Under the pieces are notes generated by a model. It made no database searches. It saw only the letters and a list, made by a program, of their open reading frames with translations, and was not told the origin of the DNA. A program made the position numbers and the translations under genes. Below, in pieces: positions 16,345 to 24,252 of a stretch of DNA of 64,000 bases. This DNA comes from Brevibacterium marinum. Lineage in GTDB: Bacteria; Actinomycetota; Actinomycetes; Actinomycetales; Brevibacteriaceae. Positions within the stretch are counted from its first letter, which is position 1, and each line of letters starts with the position of its first letter. The stretch is taken from assembly GCF_011927955.1 (NCBI RefSeq), contig NZ_JAATJN010000001.1, positions 2,790,001-2,854,000 of the forward strand, in the 5' to 3' direction.

Positions 16345-17103
16345 TCAGGCTCCGGTGGAGTGGAATCCGCCGTCGACGTGGACCATCTCGCCGGTGGTCG
16401 CGGGGAACCAGTCCGAGAGCAGGGCGACGATCGCCTTGCCTGCCGGAGTGGTGTCCGTCTGGTCCCAGCCCAGCGGTGCACGGTCGCCCCACATGTCCTC
16501 GAGGGTCCCGAATCCGGGGATCGAGGTGGCGGCCGTGGTCTTCAGCGGTCCGGCCGAGACGAGATTGACGCGGACCCCGTCCTCGCCGACGTACTTCGCG
16601 AGGTAGCGGGCAGTGGACTCGAAGGCGGCCTTGGCCACGCCCATCCAGTCGTAGACCGGCCACGAGATCGTAGCATCGAAGGTCAGCCCGACGACTCCTG
16701 CGCCCTTGTTGAGTGCGGGCTTCGCGGCCACCGTGATGGATTTGAGGGAGAACGCGGAGACTTCCATCGCGGCCGAGACAGACTCCCACGGGGTGTCGAG
16801 GAAGACGCCGCCGAGGGCGTCCTTCGGTGCGAAGGCGATCGCATGCACGATGCCGTCGATGTTGCCTTCGAGCCGTTCGGGCAGTGCGGCGAGGTTCTCT
16901 TCGTTGGTGGCGTCGAGTTCGATGACCTTCGGCGTCTCGGGCAGACGTTCGGCGATCACCTGGGTGATCTTCATCTGGCGGCCGAAGCTGGAGAGGATGA
17001 CTTCGGCCCCCTGCTCCTGGGCGAGACGGGCGGCGGCGAAGGCGATCGACGCCTCCGTCAGAACGCCGGTGACGAGGATGCGCTTTCCATCGAGAATTCC
17101 CAT
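16345..17103 (-). CDS. fabI: Enoyl-[acyl-carrier-protein] reductase (NADH), InhA/FabI type
   Basis: Catalyses the last step of fatty acid elongation, reducing enoyl-ACP in the cytoplasm. It has 252 residues. The N-terminal cofactor motif is GKRILVTGVLTEASIAFAAA. The active site YDWMGVAKAAFEST near residue 148 gives the Tyr and Lys of the InhA/FabI type (InhA has YNWMTVAKSALES). It sits downstream of fabG with a 90-base gap and upstream of a sixA-like gene, mirroring the mabA-inhA order of mycobacteria. This would be the target of isoniazid- or triclosan-like inhibitors in relatives. Confidence 0.93.
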   Translation of the reverse strand: MGILDGKRILVTGVLTEASIAFAAARLAQEQGAEVILSSFGRQMKITQVIAERLPETPKVIELDATNEENLAALPERLEGNIDGIVHAIAFAPKDALGGVFLDTPWESVSAAMEVSAFSLKSITVAAKPALNKGAGVVGLTFDATISWPVYDWMGVAKAAFESTARYLAKYVGEDGVRVNLVSAGPLKTTAATSIPGFGTLEDMWGDRAPLGWDQTDTTPAGKAIVALLSDWFPATTGEMVHVDGGFHSTGA

Positions 17104-17193
17104 GGTGGTCCTTTCAGACTGTTCGAACGAATCATTGTCGTCGACACCGCTGGCGTCGACGTCCTTGCTGTGAAGTCTAGGCGGTGCGGGCGC

Positions 17194-17904
17194 TCAGTGC
17201 CCCATCCCCAATCCGCCGTCGACGGGGATGACGGCTCCGGAGATGTAGGAGGCCTCGTCCGAGGACACCCAGCGTACGACCTTCGCGACCTCGTCCGGCT
17301 CGGCGAATCGCTTCGCGGGGATGGTCGCGAGGTATTCCTTCTGCTGCTTCTCCGGCAGTTCGTCCGTCATATCGGTGCGGATGAAGCCGGGGGCGACGAC
17401 ATTGGCAGTGATGCCGCGTGAACCGAGCTCACGGGTGATCGACCGGGCCAGCCCGACGAGACCGGCCTTCGACGCCGAGTAGTTCGACTGCCCGGGGACT
17501 CCGTAGAGTCCGGACACGGACGAGATGAGCACGATGCGGCCCTTCTTGGCCCGGATCATCGAGGTGATGGCGCGCTTGACGGTGCGGAAGGTGCCGGTGA
17601 GGTTGGTGTCGACGACGTCCTCGAACTCATCGTCCTTCATCCGCATGAGCAGGTTGTCGCGGTTGATCCCGGCGTTGGCCACGACCACCTCGACGGGGCC
17701 CAGCTTCTCCTCGATCTCGGAGAAGGCCCGATCGAGGGATTCGGCGTCCGTGACGTCGGCGGACACGGCCAGTGCACCTTCGGGTGCGTCGCCGTTGCGG
17801 GACGTCACCGCCACTGTGTCGCCCTGGGCGAGGAACTCCTCCGCGATGGTGCGACCGATTCCGCGGTTTCCTCCGGTCACGAGGACTGTGCGTGGTTCTG
17901 ACAC
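17194..17904 (-). CDS. fabG: 3-oxoacyl-[acyl-carrier-protein] reductase FabG (MabA-like)
   Basis: Short-chain dehydrogenase of 236 residues that reduces beta-ketoacyl-ACP with NADPH. It has the cofactor motif VTGGNRGIGRTIAE near residue 9, NAGINRDNLLMRM near residue 77, and the catalytic Ser and YSASK in SSVSGLYGVPGQSNYSASKA near residue 130-150. The C-terminal GGLGMGH completes the FabG form. It is the first gene of the fabG-fabI-sixA set and is divergent from the DUF3099 gene. The 123-base upstream gap contains imperfect ATCG/CGAT repeats near 17963-17995 but no operator that I can name. Confidence 0.93.
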   Translation of the reverse strand: MSEPRTVLVTGGNRGIGRTIAEEFLAQGDTVAVTSRNGDAPEGALAVSADVTDAESLDRAFSEIEEKLGPVEVVVANAGINRDNLLMRMKDDEFEDVVDTNLTGTFRTVKRAITSMIRAKKGRIVLISSVSGLYGVPGQSNYSASKAGLVGLARSITRELGSRGITANVVAPGFIRTDMTDELPEKQQKEYLATIPAKRFAEPDEVAKVVRWVSSDEASYISGAVIPVDGGLGMGH

Positions 17905-18016
17905 GACTCTCTCCTGTTGGTGGACAATTCAGATTGATCGACGATTGAGATCAAACGTACCGTGACTAACCTATCGTGTCCGATCGGGTGTCGATACGAC
18001 TCACACAAACGAAGAG

Positions 18017-18022
18017 TATGAT
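18017..18022 (+). promoter_or_regulatory. -10 hexamer TATGAT, leaderless promoter
   Basis: TATGAT ends 5 nt before the ATG at 18028, the start of a three-gene overlapping operon. Confidence 0.55.
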
Positions 18023-18027
18023 TTTGT

Positions 18028-18489
18028 ATGAGTAATCGAGCGAAGAAGGTTATGTCCAAGCACCCGCAGCAGATCACCACGGCAGACACGGCCCTTGACG
18101 ACGACATGAAGTCGCGGATCATCAAATATTCGATCACCATGGGGATTCGGACGCTCTGCTTCGTGGCGGCCTATTTCATGTTCCGGGCGGATCTCGTCGT
18201 GCTGATGTGGATCTGCGTGGCCGGAGCCGTGTTCCTCCCCTATCCCGCCGTGATCTTCGCCAACGCCGGCCGGGAACGCACCCGCCATGACGATACGGCT
18301 CTGCTCGACGCTGCACCGATGGACGAACTTCCGCCGGCTTCTGGCGACACCGTCTCCGGCGACACGATCGCCGGCGAGACCGATGACGGCGCGTCGGCCG
18401 GGGACGCACCGTCTGCGCACGACACCGACACCGCACCGGCAGACGACGCAGACCGGTCCGAGGGACGGACACGAGGTGAGGATTCATGA
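18028..18489 (+). CDS. DUF3099 membrane protein
   Basis: Actinobacterial DUF3099 family protein of 153 residues. A short N-terminal cytoplasmic part (ITTADTALDDDMKSRIIKYS) precedes two hydrophobic helices at about residues 35-52 and 56-76, the second ending PYPAVIFANAG. The C-terminal 70 residues are acidic and low-complexity, rich in Asp, Ala and Thr. Function is unknown. The stop overlaps the next gene, and the three genes to 19600 form one transcription unit with SURF1, so a link to respiratory membrane assembly is possible but only by context. Confidence 0.8.
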   Translation: MSNRAKKVMSKHPQQITTADTALDDDMKSRIIKYSITMGIRTLCFVAAYFMFRADLVVLMWICVAGAVFLPYPAVIFANAGRERTRHDDTALLDAAPMDELPPASGDTVSGDTIAGETDDGASAGDAPSAHDTDTAPADDADRSEGRTRGEDS

Positions 18490-18698
18490 CCGAGAGGCTC
18501 CAGTGCTCGGCGAAGGACTGCCGAGCGAACGCCACACGCGCGATTCTGTGGAACAACCCGAGGCTGCACACGCCCAAACGCCGCAAGACCTGGCTCGCCT
18601 GTGACGAACATCTCGATTACCTGCGCGAGTTCCTCACCATGCGCAGCTTCTACCTGAGCGACGTCTCCATCGACGAGATCCCGGAGGACGCCGGTTGA
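18486..18698 (+). CDS. Small Cys-rich protein, probable zinc-binding
   Basis: A 70-residue soluble protein. The pattern CSAKDC near residue 7-12 and CDEH near residue 40 would form one C-x4-C plus C-x2-H metal site. The rest is basic (RLHTPKRRKTW) with an acidic C-terminus. Homologs are widely labelled acetone carboxylase in databases, which is almost certainly an error, as it is far too short and lacks any such domain. It overlaps DUF3099 upstream (ATGA) and SURF1 downstream (TTGA), which argues for coupled translation. Confidence 0.75.
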   Translation: MTERLQCSAKDCRANATRAILWNNPRLHTPKRRKTWLACDEHLDYLREFLTMRSFYLSDVSIDEIPEDAG

Positions 18699-19600
18699 AG
18701 TCCCGCTACTCCTTCCTCATCAGCCCCCGATGGCTGAAATACATCGCCATGACCATCATCGTCGTCATCGCCTGCATCTTCCTCGCACTGTGGCAGAAGG
18801 ACCGGCAGGATCAGCGGCAGCACGAGATCGACACGATCAACGCGAACTATGCCTCGGAGCCGGTCGACATCGACAGCGTCCTGCCCACCACCTCGGCGAC
18901 TCTCGACGAATCCGATGAGTGGCAGCAGGTGTCCCTGACCGGTGAATTCCAGACTGCGGACACCGTCTTCGCCCGCAACCGCACGGTCAACGACAAGGTG
19001 GGCTACTACGTCGTCGTGCCGTTCGAGCTCACGTCCGGCGACACGATCGCCCTCGTCAGGGGGTGGATCGCCGAACCGGACCAGATTCCGCCGACCCCCA
19101 CCGGAGAGCAGACCATCGACGCACGTCTGCAACCGGCTCAGGACGGTTCGGAGGACAAGAATCCGGACGGGCTGATCAAGGCCATCGATCCCGCTCGGAT
19201 CCCCGGCATGGGATCCGCATACGACAACGTCTATGCGGAGGTCGTCCACACGGGCGGCGGTGCCGACGATGATGCGGGGCTGATGCCCCTGCCCCCGCCC
19301 GACCTCGATCCGGGCAACCACCTGTCCTATATGCTCCAGTGGTTCACCTTCGGCATCATGATCATCATCGCCGTGACGATCTCCGCGAGGCGGGAGCGCA
19401 GAGCCGCCGCCGAGGCTGCCGGCAGTCCCACGGACGACGTCGAATACGTCGTGGTGGACAAGGCGGCCCTGGGAGCAGGGGCGAAGGTCTCGCAGCCGGG
19501 CAACCGCTACGGGCGCCATCGCCTGAGATCACCAGGTGTGCACGGGCGGGACGAGGCCGAGGAGGACGAACTGATCGAGGACCGCTTCAGGCACTCCTGA
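18695..19600 (+). CDS. SURF1-family cytochrome oxidase biogenesis protein
   Basis: Membrane protein needed for cytochrome c oxidase assembly in other bacteria. It has 301 residues from a TTG start that overlaps the preceding stop. The usual SURF1 plan is present: one N-terminal membrane helix (YIAMTIIVVIACIFLALWQ), a periplasmic domain with VSLTGEF and VGYYVVVPFEL and ALVRGW, and a second helix near residue 215 (FGIMIIIAVTISA). A charged C-terminal tail extends about 70 residues past the second helix. The role fits the ctaA and ctaB genes further along. Confidence 0.88.
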   Translation: MKSRYSFLISPRWLKYIAMTIIVVIACIFLALWQKDRQDQRQHEIDTINANYASEPVDIDSVLPTTSATLDESDEWQQVSLTGEFQTADTVFARNRTVNDKVGYYVVVPFELTSGDTIALVRGWIAEPDQIPPTPTGEQTIDARLQPAQDGSEDKNPDGLIKAIDPARIPGMGSAYDNVYAEVVHTGGGADDDAGLMPLPPPDLDPGNHLSYMLQWFTFGIMIIIAVTISARRERRAAAEAAGSPTDDVEYVVVDKAALGAGAKVSQPGNRYGRHRLRSPGVHGRDEAEEDELIEDRFRHS

Positions 19601-19645
19601 GCCTCGGGTCGGCGTGAGTGAGACTCGGACCGGTGTGGCTGAGCC

Positions 19646-21244
19646 TCAGGCCAGCGTCACGAGGTCGAGGTAGGTGTCGTTCCACAGGTCCTCGTCGCCG
19701 TCGGGAAGCAGCAGCACACGGTCGGGGTCGAGTGCGGACACCGCTCCCTCATCGTGGGTGACGAGGATGATCGCACCCTCGTAGCGGCGGATGGCGGAGA
19801 GGATCTCCTCACGCGAGGCAGGGTCGAGGTTGTTCGTCGGCTCGTCGAGGAGGAGGACGTTCGCGCTGGAGACCACGAGCGTGGCCAGGGCCAATCGGGT
19901 CTTCTCACCGCCGGAGAGCACGCTCGCCGGCTTATGCACGTCATCGCCGGAGAACAGGAACGAACCGAGCACATTGCGCACGGCGGTGTCGTCGAGATGC
20001 GGCGAGTTGCGCTTCATGTTCTCGAGCACGCTGCGCTCCAAATCGAGCGTCTCATGCTCCTGCGCGTAGTAGCCGAGCTTGAGGCCGTGGCCCGGGACGA
20101 CGTCACCCGAATCGGGTTCGTCGAGGCCGGCCAGCAGGCGCAGCAGGGTGGTCTTGCCGGCACCGTTGTAGCCGAGGATGACCACGCGTGAGCCCTTGTC
20201 GACGGCGAGGTCGACTCCGGTGAAGACCTCGGTGGAGCCGTAGCTGCGGGACAGTCCCTCCGCAGTCAGCGGCACTCGGCCGCAGTCGGCGGGAGCGGGG
20301 AACCGCAGGTTCGCGACCTTCTCCGAGCTGCGTTCGTCCTCGAGTCCGGACAGCAGGCGTTCGGCGCGTTTGGCCATCTGCTGGGCGGCGACGGTCTTCG
20401 TGGCCTTGGCCATCATCTTGTTCGCCTGGGCCGTCAGCGCCGAGGCCTTCTTCTCCGCATTGGCACGTTCGCGACGGCGACGGCGCTCATCATCCTCGCG
20501 CTGCTTGAGGTAGAGACGGTAGCCCATCGAGTAGATGTCGATGGTCTGTCGGGTGGCATCGAGGAAGAAGACCTTGTTGACGACTTCGTCGATGAGGTCG
20601 AGGTCGTGGCTGATGACGATGAGACCGCCGGCATAGCCCTTGAGGTAGTCGCGCAGCCACAGCACGGATTCCGCGTCGAGGTGGTTCGTCGGCTCATCGA
20701 GGATCATCGTGTCCGGGGCCGAGAACAGGATCCGTGCCAGCTCCACCCGGCGTCGCTGGCCGCCGGAGAGGGTGCCGATCTCCTGGTTGATGAGGTCCTC
20801 GTCGAGACCGAGGTTCGCAGCGATCGCATAGGCTTCGGACTCCGCTGCGTAACCACCAGCGGCGAGAAATTCGGATTCGATGCGCGGGTAGCGATCGAGG
20901 GCCTTGGCGGCGACGTTCCCGTCGGAGGAGGCCATCTGGTGTTCGGCCTTGCGCAGGCGCTTGACGAGGACATCGAGCTCGCGGACGGAGAGGATGCGCT
21001 CCATGCCCGTGGCCTGCAGGTCACCGCTGCGCGGGTCCTGCGGCAGGTAGCCGACGGTTCCGGAGACGGAGACATTGCCCGCCGTGGCGGAGTGTCCTCC
21101 CATGATCACCTTCGTCAGGGTGGTCTTGCCCGCCCCGTTGCGTCCGACGAGGCCGACCCGGTCGCCCTTGTCCACACGGAAGGAGACCTCGGACATGAGC
21201 GTGCGGGCCCCGACGGCGACCTCGAGGTCGGATGCCTGAATCAT
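19646..21244 (-). CDS. ABC-F family ATPase
   Basis: Soluble tandem ABC ATPase of 532 residues, acting on the ribosome rather than in transport. Domain 1 has Walker A GRNGAGKTTLTKVIMG near residue 35 and the signature LSGGQRRRVELARIL near residue 160. A basic interdomain linker (ERRRRRERANAEKKASALTA) corresponds to the P-site tRNA interaction motif region. Domain 2 has Walker A GYNGAGKTTLLRLLAG near residue 355, the signature LSGGEKTRLALATLV and Walker B VLLLDEPTNNLD. No membrane helices. The start overlaps the rnhA stop (ATGA). Whether it is a housekeeping translation factor or gives antibiotic protection cannot be told from sequence. Confidence 0.9.
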   Translation of the reverse strand: MIQASDLEVAVGARTLMSEVSFRVDKGDRVGLVGRNGAGKTTLTKVIMGGHSATAGNVSVSGTVGYLPQDPRSGDLQATGMERILSVRELDVLVKRLRKAEHQMASSDGNVAAKALDRYPRIESEFLAAGGYAAESEAYAIAANLGLDEDLINQEIGTLSGGQRRRVELARILFSAPDTMILDEPTNHLDAESVLWLRDYLKGYAGGLIVISHDLDLIDEVVNKVFFLDATRQTIDIYSMGYRLYLKQREDDERRRRRERANAEKKASALTAQANKMMAKATKTVAAQQMAKRAERLLSGLEDERSSEKVANLRFPAPADCGRVPLTAEGLSRSYGSTEVFTGVDLAVDKGSRVVILGYNGAGKTTLLRLLAGLDEPDSGDVVPGHGLKLGYYAQEHETLDLERSVLENMKRNSPHLDDTAVRNVLGSFLFSGDDVHKPASVLSGGEKTRLALATLVVSSANVLLLDEPTNNLDPASREEILSAIRRYEGAIILVTHDEGAVSALDPDRVLLLPDGDEDLWNDTYLDLVTLA

Positions 21245-21930
21245 TCGTTCTCCAAACTGCGACCGATGATCTCGGCCAAGAATTCTTGAGGGTGGATTCC
21301 CCGAGCCTGGGCCCGGGAGACGAGTTCGTCTGCGATATGTGTGGGCACGCGACAGGACACGAGCGTCGTCGACGCCGGTGCATCATCGGCTGCCGCTGCC
21401 GTTGTCGCAGCATCGGCGGCTGCCGGGGCCGGTTCGGTCTCTGCGGTGATCGACAGCGACGTCCGCGAGGGGACGTACCCCGGCCCGGTCGGAACGCTCG
21501 CACCCGACTGGAAGGCGGTGGCCGCAGCCCGCGCACGGTCGTCGGCCGCTTCGTTCATCGCGTGGTTGCTGTGGCCCTTGACCCATTCGAATTCGACGTC
21601 GCGACCGCTGAGAGCGGAATCGAGGTCTGCGAGGAGGTCCTTGTTCAGCACGTCCTTGCCGTCGGCCTTCTTCCATCCCTTGCGCTTCCAGCCGGGCATC
21701 CACTTCGTCAGCGCATTGATGACGTATTTGGAGTCGCAGAAGACCTTGAGGTCCTCATCGGCGTCGGCCGTCGAGTTCAGCAGATCGAGGACGGCCATGA
21801 GCTCACCACGGTTGTTCGTCGATTCCTTCCACCCGCCGGCATGCCAGCAGTCGTCGTCGACGTACCAGGCCCAGCCCGCCGGTCCGGGGTTGCCGAGGGC
21901 AGAGCCGTCTGCGGCCGCGATGATCGTCAA
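21241..21930 (-). CDS. rnhA: Ribonuclease HI with a C-terminal ribbon-helix-helix-like tail
   Basis: Cleaves the RNA strand of RNA-DNA hybrids. It has 229 residues from the TTG at 21930, with AGGAG 6 nt upstream; the Asp8 context AAADGSALGNPGPAGWAWY requires this start. The catalytic set is complete: NNRGELMAVLDLL (Glu), VFCDSKYVINAL (Asp) and HSNHAMNEAADDRA (Asp, with the flexible His). The RNase domain ends near residue 145. An Ala-rich linker of about 40 residues leads to a final segment, VSCRVPTHIADELVSRAQA then GIHPQEFLAEIIGRSLENE, resembling a ribbon-helix-helix fold. That tail is not part of standard RNase HI. Confidence 0.9.
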   Translation of the reverse strand: MTIIAAADGSALGNPGPAGWAWYVDDDCWHAGGWKESTNNRGELMAVLDLLNSTADADEDLKVFCDSKYVINALTKWMPGWKRKGWKKADGKDVLNKDLLADLDSALSGRDVEFEWVKGHSNHAMNEAADDRARAAATAFQSGASVPTGPGYVPSRTSLSITAETEPAPAAADAATTAAAADDAPASTTLVSCRVPTHIADELVSRAQARGIHPQEFLAEIIGRSLENE

Positions 21931-22070
21931 TGGTTCTCCTTGGAAAGTCGGTCTTCATTCTTTCACGCCGACGTCCCGCGTCAGCATTCAGGGCGGGTGA
22001 TCTCCGCGACCCCGCCCCGACTCACGTACCTGCTGCACCGTACCCGGCCCACGACCCCGCCCATGAACAT

Positions 22071-22112
22071 CGCCGAGGTGGGGGCGCCGGAAACGGCACA
22101 CCCACCTCGGCG
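22071..22112 (-). terminator. Hairpin downstream of the suf operon
   Basis: Perfect 12-bp arms CGCCGAGGTGGG (22071-22082) and CCCACCTCGGCG (22101-22112) with an 18-nt loop lie beyond the last suf gene. No T tract. The 255-base gap 21931-22185 contains only this hairpin and the palindrome at 22144-22167. Confidence 0.6.
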
Positions 22113-22143
22113 AGGTGGTGGTCGGACGTCTTGCACGCGTCCT

Positions 22144-22167
22144 GCGACGTCCCCGCGGGGATGTCGC
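22144..22167. repeat. Palindrome copy 4, after sufT
   Basis: Fourth copy of the CCCCGCGGGG-centred palindrome, CGTCCCCGCGGGGATG at 22148-22163. Pairing extends to 24 bp with one mismatch. It lies 18 bases downstream of the sufT stop codon. Confidence 0.6.
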
Positions 22168-22185
22168 TGTAGAGTTTCTCCGGAC

Positions 22186-22521
22186 TCAGATGTTGAACCC
22201 CAGCGCCCGCATCTGCTCGCGTCCGTCTTCGGTGATCTTCTCCGGGCCCCATGGCGGCATCCAGACCCAGTTGATCCGGTAGGCCGGCACGATGCCCTCG
22301 AGGCACTGGGCCGTCTGATCCTCGATGACGTCGGTGAGCGGGCAGGCCGCGGACGTCAGCGTCATTTCGACGACGGCGGTCCCGTCGTCTTCGACGGAGA
22401 GTCCGTAGACGAGACCGAGGTCGACGATGTTGACGCCGAGCTCCGGATCGACGACGTCCATCATGGCTTCGCGCACCTCGTCGATGCTGGCATTCTGCGG
22501 TGCGTCTATCACGTCGGGCAT
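22186..22521 (-). CDS. SufT-like iron-sulfur assembly factor (DUF59 / MIP18 family)
   Basis: A 111-residue DUF59 protein that assists maturation of iron-sulfur proteins. The family core VREAMMDVVDPELGVNIVDL is present near residue 17. It is followed by GLVYGLSVEDDG and LTSAACPLTDVIEDQ, whose conserved cysteine is expected to be functional, and by VWMPPWGPEKITEDG. It is the last gene of the suf operon, 2 bases after sufU. The name SufT is used for this arrangement in Gram-positive bacteria. Confidence 0.88.
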   Translation of the reverse strand: MPDVIDAPQNASIDEVREAMMDVVDPELGVNIVDLGLVYGLSVEDDGTAVVEMTLTSAACPLTDVIEDQTAQCLEGIVPAYRINWVWMPPWGPEKITEDGREQMRALGFNI

Positions 22522-22523
22522 TT

Positions 22524-22991
22524 CTACTCCTTCAGAGACGTTTGGGCTTGGTTGAGTGCGTCCTTGAACGCCACCCAGGACAGGAGCGCGCACTTGATCC
22601 TGGCCGGGAACTTCGACACTCCGGAAAACGCAGCGGCGTCGCGAAGTATTTCCTCGTCCCCTTCCAGTGTCCCACGGGAGTGCATGAGTTCGTGGAACTT
22701 CGCTTCGATGTCGAGCATTCCCTCGACGGTGTTCTCGGCCGCGAGGTCCGACAGCACAGATGCCGACGCCATGGAGATCGAGCAGCCGTCGCCGGTCCAG
22801 CGCACGGCGATGACGCCGTCGGCGCCCAGTTCGGCTTCGACTTCGATCTCGTCCCCGCACGTGGGGTTGATCTGATGAGAGGAGCCGTGCGGGCCCTGGG
22901 TCGCGTCGCCGAGCAGGTCGGTGTTGCCGATCCGCTCCCGCGAGTGGTCGAGGATGACCTGTTGGTAAAGCTGCTGCATCTGGGTGCTCAT
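22524..22991 (-). CDS. sufU: SufU, sulfurtransfer/scaffold protein for iron-sulfur assembly
   Basis: Zinc-dependent sulfurtransferase partner of SufS, 155 residues. The three conserved cysteines are in INPTCGDEIEVE (near residue 41), GDGCSISMASASVL (near residue 66) and ARIKCALLSW (near residue 128). The Asp of CGD is the fourth ligand. The insertion between the second and third cysteines is typical of SufU rather than IscU. It lies 10 bases after sufS. It should accept persulfide from SufS and pass it to SufBCD. Confidence 0.93.
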   Translation of the reverse strand: MSTQMQQLYQQVILDHSRERIGNTDLLGDATQGPHGSSHQINPTCGDEIEVEAELGADGVIAVRWTGDGCSISMASASVLSDLAAENTVEGMLDIEAKFHELMHSRGTLEGDEEILRDAAAFSGVSKFPARIKCALLSWVAFKDALNQAQTSLKE

Positions 22992-23001
22992 GACACGCCC
23001 C

Positions 23002-24252
23002 TCACTCGGCCCCGAAGAAGCCGCGAACCTCGGCCAGAGCGCTCACGAACCGCTCGCAGTCCTCGGTGTTGTTGTACAGATAGGTGCTCGCCCGCGTCGT
23101 GGCGGTGACCCCGAAGCGCCGGTGCAGCGGCTGGGCGCAGTGGTGGCCCACGCGCACCGCGACTCCCTGGGAGTCGAGGTACTGGCCGACGTCGTGGGCG
23201 TGGACGCCGTCGACGTCGAACGCGACCGTCCCGATCCGGTCCTCGGCGGATCCGAGCACGGTGATGCCCGGGATCGTCGCGATCCCGTCGAGGAGGACGG
23301 CGGCGAGTTCGCGCTCGTGGTCGAAGACCTCCTCAAGTCCCACCTCGGCGAGGTAGTTGACCGCAGTGGTGAACGCCGCGACCTCTGCCACGGGCTGCGT
23401 GCCTGCTTCGAACCGCTGCGGAGCGTCCATGAACTGCGATTCCTCCATGGTCACCGTGGTGATCATGGACCCGCCCGTGAGGACGGGTGGCAGCGAATTC
23501 AGCAGCTCCGACTTGCCCCAGAGGGTGCCGAGGCCGGTGGGGCCCAGCGCCTTGTGGGCGGAGAAGGCTGCGAAGTCGACGTCGAGGTCGACGAAGCTCA
23601 CCGGCATGTGCGGGACCGACTGGCAGGCGTCGAGGACGACGAAGGCACCGACCTGGCGGGCGCGGGCGACGAGGCGTTCGACCGGGTTGATGGTGCCGAG
23701 GACGTTCGAGACATGGGTGAAGGCGAAGACCTTCGTGGTCTCGTCGACGATGGAATCCAGATCACTGAGATCGAGTTCTCCGGAGTCCGTGACCGGAATC
23801 CATCTGAGCTGGGCCCCGGTCGATTGCGCCAGCTGCTGCCAGGGAACGAGGTTCGCATGGTGTTCCATCTCGGTGACGACGATCGAATCATCGGGTCCGA
23901 GTGCGAAGCGCTGTGCGGCCTCTCCCCCTAAACCGTGACTGGCACGGTCGAGGCCGAGTGCGACCACGTTGAGCGCCTCGGTGGCGTTCTTCGTCCAGAC
24001 CACCTGTTCCGGTGATCCGCCGACGAGGTTCGCCACGGCTTCGCGTCCGGCTTCGAACGCATCCGTGGCCATCACCGCGAGCGAATGCGCCCCGCGGTGG
24101 ACGGCGGCATTGCGTTGAGCATAGTACTCGGTGAACGTGTCGATCACGCACTGCGGCTTCTGCGAAGTCGCACCCGAGTCGAGATAGCTCAGAGACGACT
24201 CCCCGATCCTCGTGTCGAGGATCGGGAAGTCGTTCCGCAGACGGGAGAACAT
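23002..24252 (-). CDS. sufS: Cysteine desulfurase SufS
   Basis: PLP enzyme that takes sulfur from cysteine for cluster assembly, 416 residues. The PLP lysine is in FAAFSAHKALGPTGLGTLW near residue 225. The active-site cysteine is in VRVGHHCAQPLHRRF near residue 370, in the short loop of group II desulfurases that need a SufU/SufE partner. The start codon overlaps the sufC stop (TGATG). Confidence 0.95.
   Translation of the reverse strand: MFSRLRNDFPILDTRIGESSLSYLDSGATSQKPQCVIDTFTEYYAQRNAAVHRGAHSLAVMATDAFEAGREAVANLVGGSPEQVVWTKNATEALNVVALGLDRASHGLGGEAAQRFALGPDDSIVVTEMEHHANLVPWQQLAQSTGAQLRWIPVTDSGELDLSDLDSIVDETTKVFAFTHVSNVLGTINPVERLVARARQVGAFVVLDACQSVPHMPVSFVDLDVDFAAFSAHKALGPTGLGTLWGKSELLNSLPPVLTGGSMITTVTMEESQFMDAPQRFEAGTQPVAEVAAFTTAVNYLAEVGLEEVFDHERELAAVLLDGIATIPGITVLGSAEDRIGTVAFDVDGVHAHDVGQYLDSQGVAVRVGHHCAQPLHRRFGVTATTRASTYLYNNTEDCERFVSALAEVRGFFGAE

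Noticed and set aside
17110..17130. GTTCGAAC between fabI and fabG as an operator
   Set aside because: An 8-bp palindrome alone is too short in this genome, and it lies within an operon with no promoter nearby.
18486..18698. Database-style name acetone carboxylase for the 70-residue protein
   Set aside because: The protein is far too small and has only a Cys/His metal site. The name is an error propagated by similarity.
21461..21490. ACGTCCGCGAGGGGACGT inside rnhA as a fifth copy of the palindrome
   Set aside because: The centre is altered and pairing is poor; it is coding sequence and may be a chance similarity.
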